Program-made: the position numbers and the translations under genes | From: Schistosoma haematobium | Lineage: Eukaryota > Platyhelminthes > Trematoda > Strigeidida > Schistosomatidae | NCBI RefSeq assembly: GCF_000699445.3 | Contig: NC_067198.1 | Span: 32,268,536 to 32,332,535, forward strand | Length of the DNA stretch: 64,000 nucleotides | Reading direction: 5' to 3' | In this document: piece after piece, positions 15,201 through 24,409 of the stretch | How positions within the stretch are numbered: position 1 is the first letter of the stretch | Layout of the letters: every line of letters begins with the position of its first letter | Notes under the pieces: model-generated | Database searches by the model: none | Told to the model about the DNA's origin: nothing | What the model saw: only the letters and a program-made list of their open reading frames with translations

Positions 15201-15912
15201 TCTCTATTGTTTATTGTGTACTGCGTGGCATTATACGATACAATACAACTAATTATTTTGAGTAAGACTTATGAACAGGATAAATATGATTAAGAGCAAG
15301 AGTATCGATGGTAGATTTCTCATTAAATGTCGTTGGATGGATGGCAAATGCCATCTGCAAATTGTTAATGAATCACTAAACCTTGTATACAATATTTTTA
15401 TTTGCTATACCACTACTATATATATGTTACAAGTTTCTCTATATAATTTTTTCTCAAGTTCAGTCATTATTCTTCCGTTAACTTGCAGTTTTTTAATTGT
15501 CCCTGTTTTAAAGGAGGGCAAAAAACGAATATCACTTTCACCTGCTAAATCATGGTTCAGTTTTTTCCATTCATCAAATACTGAAAAGGATGATAAGCAA
15601 ACCTCTTCTGTTCAAAGTGAAAATGGTCGTAACGCTAATCATTCATCACTTCTGAATCTAACAAATAATGACACTTCTGTTACAGATATTGATTCTGAGT
15701 TTTCTACTGAACCTGTATCTATTTGGCGTTTCGCTGCTGTATCTGCTGGTTTCATGACATGTGCTTCAATTTTTGGTTTAGCACTTATACTTGAAGCTGA
15801 AGTGCATTCACCAATCATGGCAACAATTCGTGGTCATCCATGGTTTTTAGATTTTGATTCTCGTTTTTATCGACCTATGCGATCTGCTCTTCTTGGTTTC
15901 TGGCGTCGTTAA
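1909..15912 (+). CDS. FERM-domain membrane protein, FRMD3/FRMD5-like (3' nine exons; N-terminus missing)
   Basis: Exons: 1909-2003, 3692-3752, 5330-5350, 7043-7131, 8870-8947, 9252-9317, 10664-11064, 12257-12420, 15514-15912. Every junction is GT-AG and the phases join without a break, giving 457 codons plus TAA. The first six exons read as the F3 (PH-like) lobe of a FERM domain: the LGLTHQGVAEF strand, a Tyr-Pro-Trp turn, LWEWASDRQLFFT and FTFSGRCRREV match the family pattern LWK..V..QAFY and FRYSGK.A.EV. Then come a low-complexity Ser/Thr/Asn linker, an acidic stretch, and near the C-terminus a hydrophobic helix (RFAAVSAGFMTCASIFGLAL). A FERM domain with one C-terminal membrane helix is known for FRMD3/FRMD5; the protein is probably a cortical adaptor at the plasma membrane. 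The F1 and F2 lobes and the start codon were not found in bases 1-1908. Another 4.1-type FERM protein is possible. Confidence 0.8.
2500..2640 (-). mobile_element. SM-alpha-like SINE fragment with degenerate hammerhead
   Basis: Read on the minus strand, a tRNA B-box-like GTTCGAGTCCTGGAGTGAAC is followed by a hammerhead relic: ACGACGA in place of CUGANGA, an imperfect stem II, intact GGACGAAAC, a GTC cleavage triplet, and then GGAATTCCACCGC, which ends other copies. Two core changes make it probably inactive. It lies in the first intron seen of the FRMD-like gene, opposite to the host strand. Confidence 0.6.
3692..3752 (+). CDS. FRMD-like gene, F3-lobe exon
   Basis: Between TTTCAG and GTAAGT. 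It completes the split Trp codon of the previous exon and reads SAISWMTCNGRDFVVATSYQ, equal to the FERM strand W..I.KL.F.GK.F.V. Ends in phase 0. Confidence 0.75.
5330..5350 (+). CDS. FRMD-like gene, 21-nt micro-exon
   Basis: TTTTAATAG acceptor, 21 nt reading HPGRKKK, then donor GTAACT. The phase is 0 on both sides, so skipping it keeps the frame. The basic residues fall in the loop before the last FERM helix, where relatives also have Lys/Arg-rich residues. Micro-exons of multiples of three are common in schistosome genes. The exon is short, so the call depends on frame and position rather than on its own signal. Confidence 0.6.
7043..7131 (+). CDS. FRMD-like gene, C-terminal FERM helix exon
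   Basis: Acceptor AAACAG, donor GTACGT. It reads TITTIHYKCDNKSVAQALWE and then WASDRQLFFT, the amphipathic helix that closes the F3 lobe (family pattern CK.LWK..VE.QAFY). Ends in phase 2. This is the strongest domain evidence in the gene. Confidence 0.8.
8870..8947 (+). CDS. FRMD-like gene, FERM-adjacent exon
   Basis: Acceptor TTGTAG, donor GTAAGT. It reads LDKSSSVKPVKSKKTLFQRT and then RTFTF, a basic segment followed by the start of the conserved F.YSGR motif. Ends in phase 2. Confidence 0.7.
9186..9224 (+). repeat. ATT microsatellite
   Basis: About 13 uninterrupted TAT/ATT units, ending about 27 nt before the acceptor of the exon at 9252. Its length may affect branch-point spacing. Confidence 0.9.
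9252..9317 (+). CDS. FRMD-like gene, FERM-adjacent (SGR motif) exon
   Basis: Acceptor TTTCAG after an ATT microsatellite, donor GTAAGC. The first codon completes Ser, then GRCRREVIGRPLLTTSLPTD follows. The joined FSGR.RREV is the FERM-adjacent signature of 4.1/FRMD proteins. Confidence 0.75.
10664..11064 (+). CDS. FRMD-like gene, low-complexity linker exon
   Basis: Acceptor ACATTCAG, donor GTGAGT, 401 nt. The 133 codons are rich in Ser, Thr and Asn and end in a basic patch (TEAKRRQRE). No known domain; it resembles the unstructured region after FERM in FRMD proteins. Confidence 0.7.
12257..12420 (+). CDS. FRMD-like gene, acidic linker exon
   Basis: Acceptor AATTAG, donor GTAAGG. It reads a Gln-rich start, an acidic run (DIFDTDDECDNDDTSS) and AWLTDELGQ. 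It begins in phase 1 and ends in phase 0, matching both neighbours. Confidence 0.7.
12687..12989 (-). mobile_element. LTR-like repeat, minus-strand copy
   Basis: On the minus strand it begins TGTTGGGTAG and ends AGCATTCA, the TG...CA ends of an LTR. It aligns by eye along its length with 34215-34579: shared parts include TGTTGGG, CCAGAAA, TATCCAATCA, TTTTCTGTAC and GTGTTCA. No internal retrotransposon genes flank it and no clear target duplication was found, so it looks like an old solo LTR. Confidence 0.45.
14262..14700 (+). mobile_element. 430-bp dispersed repeat (copy 1) with RTE-like 3' tail
   Basis: Nearly the whole sequence reappears inverted at 41045-41478. Landmarks are GGTGTTGTTTA, CCGGCGCCTTAA, GGGGTGTGGCC and ACTGCTTCGG-type blocks. 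The last ~60 bases (GGCGCATATATATTTGG, CTTGTACCAATA, then AATAAT units) match the 3' end of the RTE element at 57380. There is no long intact frame in either copy. It lies in the last intron of the FRMD-like gene. It is probably a non-autonomous element mobilised by an RTE. Confidence 0.6.
15514..15912 (+). CDS. FRMD-like gene, last exon with membrane helix
   Basis: The open frame extends upstream to 15271, but the phase-0 junction requires the acceptor TTTTAAAG at 15513. The exon reads EGKKRISLSPAKSWF, a Ser-rich segment, then IWRFAAVSAGFMTCASIFGL as a membrane helix and a basic tail ending LLGFWRR and TAA. The positive tail suggests that the C-terminus may face the cytoplasm. Confidence 0.75.
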   Translation, partial: EGKKRISLSPAKSWFSFFHSSNTEKDDKQTSSVQSENGRNANHSSLLNLTNNDTSVTDIDSEFSTEPVSIWRFAAVSAGFMTCASIFGLALILEAEVHSPIMATIRGHPWFLDFDSRFYRPMRSALLGFWRR

Positions 15913-16477
15913 TAATATCTACCTAATATACTTAGCTTATTTGTTTAGGTAGCATATTTGTCTAACCTTGTTTTTTTCTTCGTTTATTTGTTGTGGTTTC
16001 TTTTTTAATAGGATAGTATTTTTTTGTATAGATTTTTTTCATTTTCCAGCTTAAATGTAAAATGTTTCAAGGTCTACAGTTCAAGTTTACATAATCCACA
16101 TATTACGTGATATTTGTTGTGCTTTTATCTTTCTTTCCAGTTGTCATTTCTGTTGTTGTCCTTTTTGTTTTTTTTTCCTTGACTATAATTTTTAACTTGG
16201 GTTTTTTCTTTTATCATTATATTCATTTATTTATTGTGTGTTGTTACTATTATTATTCATATTGCTACAACTCACTCATTGTAATGAAATTCATCATTTT
16301 CGGTGTTCTTGAATAATATGTCATTATTGTTTTCATCTACTCGGATAATATCTACATATATATAACGTGTTTTGAATTTTTGCTTTCGAAGTTTTCGATT
16401 TCAATGTTGATTTGATGGTGATGATCAGCTTTCGTGGTAATTTCACCCTTTCTAACTTTTAGCATAAAATCAATAAA
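15913..16477 (+). promoter_or_regulatory. 3' UTR of FRMD-like gene with poly(A) signal
   Basis: T-rich non-coding sequence after the stop codon. The first good AATAAA downstream is at 16472-16477, in a context that fits cleavage about 15-25 nt later. Assignment as the actual poly(A) site is inference. Confidence 0.45.
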
Positions 16478-17149
16478 ACTGTATACTGTAAACAAACCAT
16501 TTTAAACAGTGGATTTACGGTAGATATGTGCAGACAATGAAAATTCATCAGTAGTATATTGTTCTGTTTTCTCCGTCATTGTCAAATTGCTTATTATTTA
16601 TCACTGACCTTTTCTCATTTCACTATATTTTCATCCATTATTTGTTAAACCCTTTATAGTTTTTATTACAAATTACTGCATTTCACTACAATTTGAATTA
16701 CTATAAAAATATATATGTGCCTAAATAGTATTATTTATTAGTGTTTGTAAGGGTTTATAATCTTTTTCTAGTTGTTAATATTTAGGAACGGATATATTAT
16801 CATTGTCTTGTTTTATGAGTTTCTAGATCAAGTACCTCAGTATTAGTTCCTAGATTTATAGTTTGAGGTTACTTTTTTGTATGTTGACTAAGATTTAAAT
16901 TCAGGATGGTGTATCAGGTGGCTACAAATAGTCGACTAGGAAGCCTGAACCTAATTTTCTCCCTAGCTAGCACGCATCACCAATGTGCACTTATAATCCT
17001 GAGGAAACTGACGCTTGTGAAATTGGAAGCTCAGAAATGGAAATCACTAATCTAACTTTAGCTGTAACATGTACATAGAAACTGTTAAGATACATTAAGT
17101 AACATATGAAAGGTAGAACATAAGCTGACCAGTAAAGTTGTAGTCAGAA

Positions 17150-17705
17150 TGGGGTTGTGGAGATTGTTGAATTTCACTAAAACCATTAATCGATCCAAGT
17201 TAGACCAACATTGAGAACCTCGAAGTACTGGGCGTGCTAGTATGGGACCCCTCAGAAGGGCACATTCACGACTCAGGACTTTCGATCCCGTACGCGGATG
17301 CTTTATACGTAGACCGCTAAGTCGGTCCATGATCTCAATGTAATTCAACAATCTTCGCAACCACATACTGACTGTTATCATGCTTTCACTAATAACTGGC
17401 TTCAAGAGGAAATTTTAGGAATTCTGGTCAGGATCCGTGACTAGTGGAGTTAATCCGTGTCAGGTGTGAGACAGTTACCCATCGAAGAAAATCGTCGTGG
17501 GTTAATTGAAGTTAGAAATTAACACCACTGCACCTCAATTTGTTCTACAGTTTAGGCATCCGCAAGCGAGACTGAAGGTCCTGGGTTCGATTCCTGCATG
17601 GAAAGTCGTGAATGCACACTCATGAGGAGTCCCATACTAGGACGTCCAGGTTTTCAATAGTGGTCTAACATCGATCGGTTCATGATTTCAATTCAGTAAA
17701 ATAGT
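17150..17705 (+). mobile_element. tRNA/hammerhead SINE family A, palindromic full-length copy
   Basis: The left part is an inverted arm: GTTGTGGAGATTGTTGA, then an antisense tRNA-like block to ~17330. A middle domain of ~200 bp follows, then a sense tRNA-like block (AGGTCCTGGGTTCGATTCC is a strong B box at ~17577) and a sense arm ending CATGATTTCAATTCAGT. The right-arm hammerhead keeps ATGAGGAGTCCC and AGGAC but has lost GAAA and stem III. The left copy is more degraded. Confidence 0.6.
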
Positions 17706-18340
17706 AATTCAATTGCAGATTTTATAAAGGAAGTGAATGACTGGTACTTCTGTGACACAAATTTCATGCCTTTGGTTGCAGTGGTAAAATATAAATAGGA
17801 TTATCATTCATTCGAAATTGTAGAAAACGTTGTATGGTTTCCTGTGGGCTGTCCTCACTTTTAAGAACATACCAACCCTAATTTCTTGATTTCAATGCGT
17901 TTAGTAACTTGAAATCGGATGATTGTTCTCATCATGCTCCCGTAAAGAGTAAAATATAATGAATATAAGAATATATATACTTCCTACCACAAAACTATGA
18001 AGGTAACTATCTTACTGATGAACTTTGATCAAGACCAAACAGAAACTAAATTTCTCTGTTCACTTTGAACTAAATTTCTTGCGTATGTCATTCAACTAAA
18101 TCAAAATGTAAGCAGTAAATCGTAATTCTTTAAGATTACTCACATATTTCTACAGGTTTTTTCTTTTAAAATCATTCATAATCCACAAGAGCTCTGGTCA
18201 ACTTGTAATTAAAAATCCGTGTAGATGTGTAGCATATTCGATATCATGGAAGCATTTTATTTACCATATACTGCCCAACAGGTTTGACTTTTCCTATCAT
18301 GGGGGTGTTTACATGGCCACACAAACAAGAACTGACTGAT

Positions 18341-18530
18341 CCACCGTTTCATCATCCCAGCTAAACCCAAAAACAATAGGTGATTTATCGAAACCCCGCT
18401 TTCTAAACCAACGAATTATACTTTGCGTAACTGATTCGCAAAACACCCTCCATGACCTTGGTAGAAGCAGACTTAATATTCGACAGACTGCAGATTATTA
18501 TAGTCTGGTCGTTATGGCTCAGGAAATGAC
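18341..18530 (-). other. unexplained open stretch of ~60 codons
   Basis: On the minus strand a frame runs without stops from about 18510 to 18315, reading RSWRVFCESVTQSIIRW and later FDKSPIVFGFSWDDETVDQ before TAA. It has no ATG and no family I know; it may be an exon, a transposon relic or chance. Confidence 0.2.
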
Positions 18531-19714
18531 CTTAAGTACACCATCCATGCATCAACAAGATGTCCACTTAAAAAGAATTAAAAGTTCCTGGTTGACACCT
18601 TTCATTTCTGTAATACATGTGAAGAATGTACTATCTAAACAATTTTGAACTAGAGCACTTCAAGCAATCTAATATCGCATATGTCCTCTACATTTAATAT
18701 TACTATCTATATCAGGATAATCATGCCTGTACACTAGCATAAATTCTGTAATTATTATTTTGGGAATGTAATATTCCATAATTCATTAAATACTCCGTTG
18801 GTATTATATCGAAAAGAGAAGGAAAACTGATTATTCGAAATCACATAGGCTCTGTAAAATATAAACTGTTGTTAACCGGTTCAGTTGTTCAAATAAGTAG
18901 TGATTACATAGGATTTAGTTTGAGATTGTAATATACCAAGTGTCATCTGTATATCATATTTTTGATGGCAAGTGCACAGTAAGTCATCTGAATTCCCTAC
19001 TTGTGACTGTCAAAAAAAAAAAAACATTAAGAAATTTAGCAAAGCTGTCAATACTTATTGTTTATACAATTATAAGTCAAGTTAAATTAGCAGATAATCT
19101 GACATCTAAGCATATATAGAAAACGCATTCTTAAGTTTGAAGAAAATGTTATTAAAATTGCTCTTGGGAAGTTATAGGGAATTCATCTCATCCACTTCGT
19201 TTACGAGCACATGTTACATGTGGATCACTGAAGAAAACTTCTGTCTTATTTGTTTGTGAGTGGAAAGAGAGGATTTAACTAGTTAGCATTGTTATAACAC
19301 TGTTGATTTAATACTAAAATGGAATGAAAATGGTGATTACATTGTTATATCGTTCACAGAATTGATCCCTTAATTTCAACCTCAAGTCTTTGATTGAGCC
19401 AAACAATTGGACAACTGAGTGATTATATCGAGAAATCAAAGTGCTATTTATAGACATTTGTTTAACCAAGATTCTATTATTAATAATTATTTATCAACTA
19501 ATATATTAGTAATTATGTATGAAATTTAAAGTCATAAATCATTCACCGATGATCTTTCATATTTTGTCTGTCATATTCTGTACGAACTGCGACCAAGTGG
19601 TGCAAAAACTAAACATAGATCAAAGGTTTTCTTCCAATTATCTAGCATCAGTACATGTTGTGTCACATAGAAAATATCTGCATTTCGTAGCTTGATCGAT
19701 AGAATTCTGTTTTG

Positions 19715-19960
19715 TCCTAGTATAGGCCTGTTTAGCAATGCTCATCCACGACGCAACCATCGGGGATATGTCCCATGGACCTTCGGATCACTTAGCTGGC
19801 ATCCAATGGTTTACATATCCAACTTCAAATAGTTCATGATATTTCTCAATAATCTTTCACTATCTTCATTGTTTGACTGCCTTAACCCGGATACGGTTGA
19901 ATTTCACCGGTCACAGCTTCCTCTCAAAATTAGTCACTAGTAAGCACATGACGATTATCT
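19715..19960 (-). mobile_element. SINE family A, degenerate minus-strand copy
   Basis: On the plus strand, ACCTTCGGATCACTTAGCTGGCATCC is the reverse of the tRNA-like block of this family, and TTGAATTTCACCGGTCAC and TAGTCACTAGT match the middle domain. The arm with TTTTGTCCTAGTATAGG is a hammerhead stem II relic. Heavily mutated. Confidence 0.45.
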
Positions 19961-20093
19961 GTACGTTGGCTTGCAAAGTTTTCCAGCTGTTAATGAGATG
20001 ACAAACAAACTTAAGTTATACGACCATTACAAACCACACAAAAAAACACCGGACAACTGTTTTGTCCTAGTATGGAACTTTACAGTAATCTAT

Positions 20094-20903
20094 ATCCACA
20101 AAGCACGGATTCGAAAAGCTCGTTTGACTTTTACCAACTTACGTCACCTATGGCGAAGGCGAGATATCCGTCTATCAATATACTATCAGTATACTGCGCG
20201 ACAGTCCGTTCTGTTTTAATTTACGGTAGCGAAACATGGCCATTAAGAGTAGAAGACACTCGTAAGCTACTAGCATTTGACCACAGATGTCTTAGAAATA
20301 TTGCTGGCATCTGCTGGGATCACCGGGTAAGCAATAGTGGGGTTAGACGCAGAGTATTAGGTAGTGATGGTAAATCAGTTGATGAGGTTATGAATCTTCA
20401 TCGACTGAGATGGTTGGGCCGCGTGTTACGTATGCCTGAACACCGATTACCACGATGTCCAATGCTAACCGGTGTTGGAGGTGATTGGAAGAACGTTAGG
20501 GGCGGCCAAACCAAAACGTGGCATCAGTGCATGAAGTCACTAACTTCTAGTCTGAGCCATGTTGGTAGATGCAGACTACTTGGTTGGGGTCCGCGTGACT
20601 ATTGCAACCAATGGTTGGAGACTCTTGGTGACATGGCTCAGAATCGATCACAATGGCGTCGGTGTATACACTCTCTGTCTTCCCTTAAACTAAGAGATTA
20701 AAATCGCTTCATATCTTTCTTTCTATGAATCAATTCTTCCTTCCTGTACTATATCCTTATTGCAATCTTTCTTTTATATGTTACCACCTCTGAATTAACT
20801 ACTTTTACGAATCCGGTGTCCATCTTGTTGTGTTAATGAGGTGTGGCAACTTGGACCGATGCATATATGTGCCTGGTGGTACGTTGTAGCTGACTGACTG
20901 ACT
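20094..20903 (+). mobile_element. RTE-type non-LTR retrotransposon, 5'-truncated 3' end
   Basis: It encodes the region downstream of the reverse transcriptase: ARIRKARLTFTNLRHLWRRR in one frame, then after a single-base frameshift near 20185 SVLIYGSETWPLRVEDTRKL, RWLGRVLRMPEHRLPRCPML and LGDMAQNRSQWRR, ending in TAA at about 20701. The same protein blocks occur in the minus-strand element at 57610-58101. The 3' UTR ends in GACT tandem repeats (20888-20903); RTE elements typically end in short tandem repeats. It is a pseudogene because the catalytic part is missing and the frame is broken. Confidence 0.8.
20888..20903 (+). repeat. GACT repeat, RTE 3' terminus
   Basis: Three to four TGAC units directly after the 3' UTR of the RTE fragment; likely the terminal repeat of the element. 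Confidence 0.6.
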
Positions 20904-21077
20904 GTATCCGCAACCCCATAAAGTATCAATATTAGTTACTAATTAGTAACCATTATATCTAAGCTTATAGCAAATTGGTTTTTATAACTTATTTATAATA
21001 TTCATTAACCTGATGATAATTCATCCCATAATCTTGTTAACTATTATCAATAAAAAATTAAATATGCTTCCAGATTT

Positions 21078-21485
21078 TCCATGGTGGTCTAGCTTCTCCA
21101 CAAAACCCATCTGATATTAATCAACATATACTCACTAGTGACTGGCTTCACGAGGTATATCATGGAGTTCTAGTGAGAAGTAGTGACCAGTGGAGTTCAA
21201 CCAGGTCTGTTGTGAGATAGTAACTCACTGATGACAATGATGGATAAGTCACTCATTTTCGTGGATTAGTTGAAGTTAGACATTAACACCGTTGGATGCC
21301 GGCTCACTGGTTATGTGCTCGCGCGCGAAACCAGTAGGTCCTGGGTCCGAATCTCGCAGTAGTGAGGTCATGGTTGCGCACTGCTGAGGAGTCCTACAAT
21401 AGAACGAAACGGCCGTCCAGTGTTTCCAGGTTTTCCATGGTGGTCTAGCTTCAATTGACTCATGATCTTAATCATTGAAATTAAA
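21078..21485 (+). mobile_element. SINE family A with well-preserved sense hammerhead
   Basis: The element runs from a middle domain (CACTAGTGACTGGCTTC, GACCAGTGGAGTTCAACC) through a tRNA-like block (GGATGCCGGCTCACTGG as A-box side, AGGTCCTGGGTCCGAATC as B box) to a hammerhead arm and the terminal AGCTTCAATTGACTCATGAT. It sits just downstream of the last exon of the RGS9BP-like gene, on the opposite strand. The left inverted arm is short or lost. Confidence 0.7.
21379..21422 (+). ncRNA. hammerhead ribozyme (family A copy)
   Basis: Stem I is CACTG (21379-21383) pairing with CAGTG (21418-21422). The core CTGAGGA (21384-21390) fits CUGANGA. Stem II is GTCC against GAAC with one mismatch and an ACAAT-type loop. 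GAAA is at 21406-21409. A short stem III with loop GGCC follows, and the GTC cleavage triplet is at 21415-21417. All core bases are present; only stem II is weakened. Self-cleavage would occur after 21417. Confidence 0.65.
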
Positions 21486-21708
21486 TGTCAAATCACAAAG
21501 AACATAGTAAAAGAAGAAGAGAAAAAGAAAAGAATTTTATTTAAAAATTATTAACAATTTTTTTTTGTTTAAAAATTCTAATCCATAAAATATTACCTAA
21601 AGTTACATGAGATTAATTAAAGTAAAAGAAAAATTAAAGAGAATAATAATTTCTATTTCTACTTTACTACTTAAGTGTAAAATAAAAGTGTATTTAATCT
21701 TGGTTTAT

Positions 21709-22086
21709 TTATTTATTTATATTAGGAAATATGACAATGAATAATATTATTAGAATAATTAAAACTGTAATTATAAAAGTACCAATGAATAGAAATGCAA
21801 AAATTCTTTTTCTTTTTATATAATTCTTTAATATATCACATAATTTATAATGAATTGGTAATTCATTTATAGTAGGTAAAATATGTATTTTATTTTGTCC
21901 AAATGATGTACTTAGATTTAATGAATTTATACTACTTAATGTACTTTTTTTATTAAAAGTTTGTAAACGATTACTTAATTGACTTTTACGTGGATGTATA
22001 GTTGATGTTGATTCTTGTAAAGATAAACGTTGTTCTATATCAACAGGAAATGCCAATACATTCCATGGTGTAACACAAACTAATGA
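21709..22086 (-). CDS. RGS9BP-like gene, exon 2 (membrane anchor)
   Basis: The acceptor CATTTCTTCTAG is the only nearby site that gives phase 0 and a good pyrimidine tract. 125 codons plus TAA, ending in KRIFAFLFIGTFIITVLIIL and a short tail. This is a tail-anchored arrangement with basic residues before the helix. Candidate poly(A) signals on this strand lie at 21704 and 21536. Confidence 0.7.
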   Translation of the reverse strand, partial: SLVCVTPWNVLAFPVDIEQRLSLQESTSTIHPRKSQLSNRLQTFNKKSTLSSINSLNLSTSFGQNKIHILPTINELPIHYKLCDILKNYIKRKRIFAFLFIGTFIITVLIILIILFIVIFPNINK

Positions 22087-24353
22087 CTAGAAGAAATGAA
22101 TTAATAAAAAATAATAAAAAAATAACTGAAAAAGAAACAAACAAATTTTATTTGATAACATTTAATAGAATGAATTGTTTTGTCAATTTAGGTGTTGTGG
22201 AGATTGTTAAGTTTTTGATTGAAATCATGAGTCAATTGAAGCTAGACCACCATGGAAAACCTGGAAACACTGGACGGCCGTTTCGTTCTATTGTGGGACT
22301 CCTCAGCAGTGACTAGCTTCGTGAGAAAATCCTCGGAGTTCTGCTGAGAAGCCGTGACCAGTGGAGCTAATCCGCCTCGGGCAGAAACAGGTGTCTACCT
22401 CAGTACAATGGAAGATGGTTGCGCGATTTCGTGGATTGGTTGAGGTTAGACATTAACACTATTTAATGCCGGTTCAGTGATCTAGGTGGTTAAGCGCCTG
22501 GCGCGAGACTGATAGGTCCTGGGTTCGAATCTCGCGGCGGGCGGGATCGTGGATGCACACTGCTGCACCGTCCAGTGTTCCCAGGTTTTTCATGGTTGTC
22601 TAGCTTCAATTGACTCATAATTTCAATCAAGAATTGTTTTGTATTGTAACATTCGATATCATTTAGGTATCATTACCAAGGTTTGGCTTGATAATTTCGA
22701 ATAAATTGAGCATTAGGGTAGATTGTTACAAATAAATTAGTATATTTGTAATATCCTAATGAATAGAAAATAGTACCTATTTAAACTTGGATTAATTTTG
22801 ATTTGGTTATTTATTCTCTGAAGAAGTGAGTCACGAAATGTCGGAAAATTTAATTTTTCTATTTATTGGGATATTACAAATATATTAATTTATTTATATC
22901 CTGTATCATGATTATCTTGATATATAATTTTTTTCTAAAGTAATAGATTCGGTTTGAAACATTTGGATTTGTAGTTTCTTTTATCGCGAACTGAATTTAT
23001 TTAGTGAACTAATGGGAATCATAAATTGCTAGGTGTATATTTCACTCTAATATGGAATTTCGTAGCTTTACGCATCCATAATCCTAAGGAGGACCGAATG
23101 TAGGACATTTAGGCCTTGTGATGAGCACTTCACTTTCAGATCACTGAGTTAAACTCAAGTAAGTTTTATTTCTAACTTCAATCAATTCTTAGTATTGAAT
23201 AAATAACGATTATTGCTACTGGTTACATCTAGCTTACTCCCGATACGGCTGAGCTCTATCAGTCATGCCCTCTCAATAGAATCCTAGGAATTACCTATCA
23301 AAGTTAGTCTTCGACTAGGCATAGAAGAAACTGCAAAAATGCTCCACGTTCTATTTAGGAGGATTTGGGAGGAAGAACAAGTGCCGACAGACTGGAAAGG
23401 AGGATACGTCATCAAGATACAAAACGAAATAGACCTGAGCACATGTGAAAACTACAGAGATATCACAGTACTAGCGGTACCAGGAAAAGTTTTCAACAGA
23501 GGGTTGACGAATCAGCTGAAAGATTCAGTAGACACACGGCCTCGAGATCGACAGGTCGAATTCTGTAAGTATCGGTCGTACACAGACCAAATCGTAACAC
23601 TATGGATCATCGTTTAACAATCGAATGAATGGAACTCGTCACTATACATCAACTTTCTTGAAGGTGTTTGACAATGTGGATAGAAGAACTTTATGGAACC
23701 TTCTTCGGCAATATGGTGTACCTGGAAAAATCATCAACATCATACGGAATTCACACGATGGACTACATTGCAAATTGGTGCATGGATGACAGCTGACAGA
23801 CGCATTCCAAGTAAGGACCGGCTGCTTACTCTTACCCTTTCTCTTTTTTCTGATGGTCTACTGGATCATGAAGGCCTCTACATCTGAAGGGAAGCACGGA
23901 ATAAAATGAACAGGTTGGATGCAACTAGACGATTTGGACTTCGCAGACGACCTGGTCTTTCTATCCCATACACAAGGACAAATGCAGCTGAAGACAGCCA
24001 GTAAAGCAGAAGTCTCTGCAGCTTTAAATATAAATATACATAAGGGAAAAGGAAGATCCTCAAATACAACATGGAGAACACCAACCTATCCACACTTGAT
24101 AGAGAAGCTCTAAAAGAGGTGGAGCAGTTAACCGCTTATTATTTGTTTTTGTAGTTCAAAATCTCTACTGTGGATTCATTTTTTGTATCATTTATTTCTA
24201 CTAAACTTAAATATGAATCGACACATGTGGTTTTTTTAATGTGTTGAAACGACAGTTTTATATAATGTATTATTAGGATTAATTAGTTGACTTATTGAAA
24301 CTTTAACTGAATCGTTTCTGTAGTAACTTAACTATCACTGTTTTCTAAGATGT

Positions 24354-24409
<56 letters not shown>

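Noticed and set aside
15271..15513. Upstream extension of the last FRMD-like exon, with its own ATG
   Set aside because: The phase from the previous exon and the acceptor at 15513 place this stretch in the intron; its composition is intron-like.
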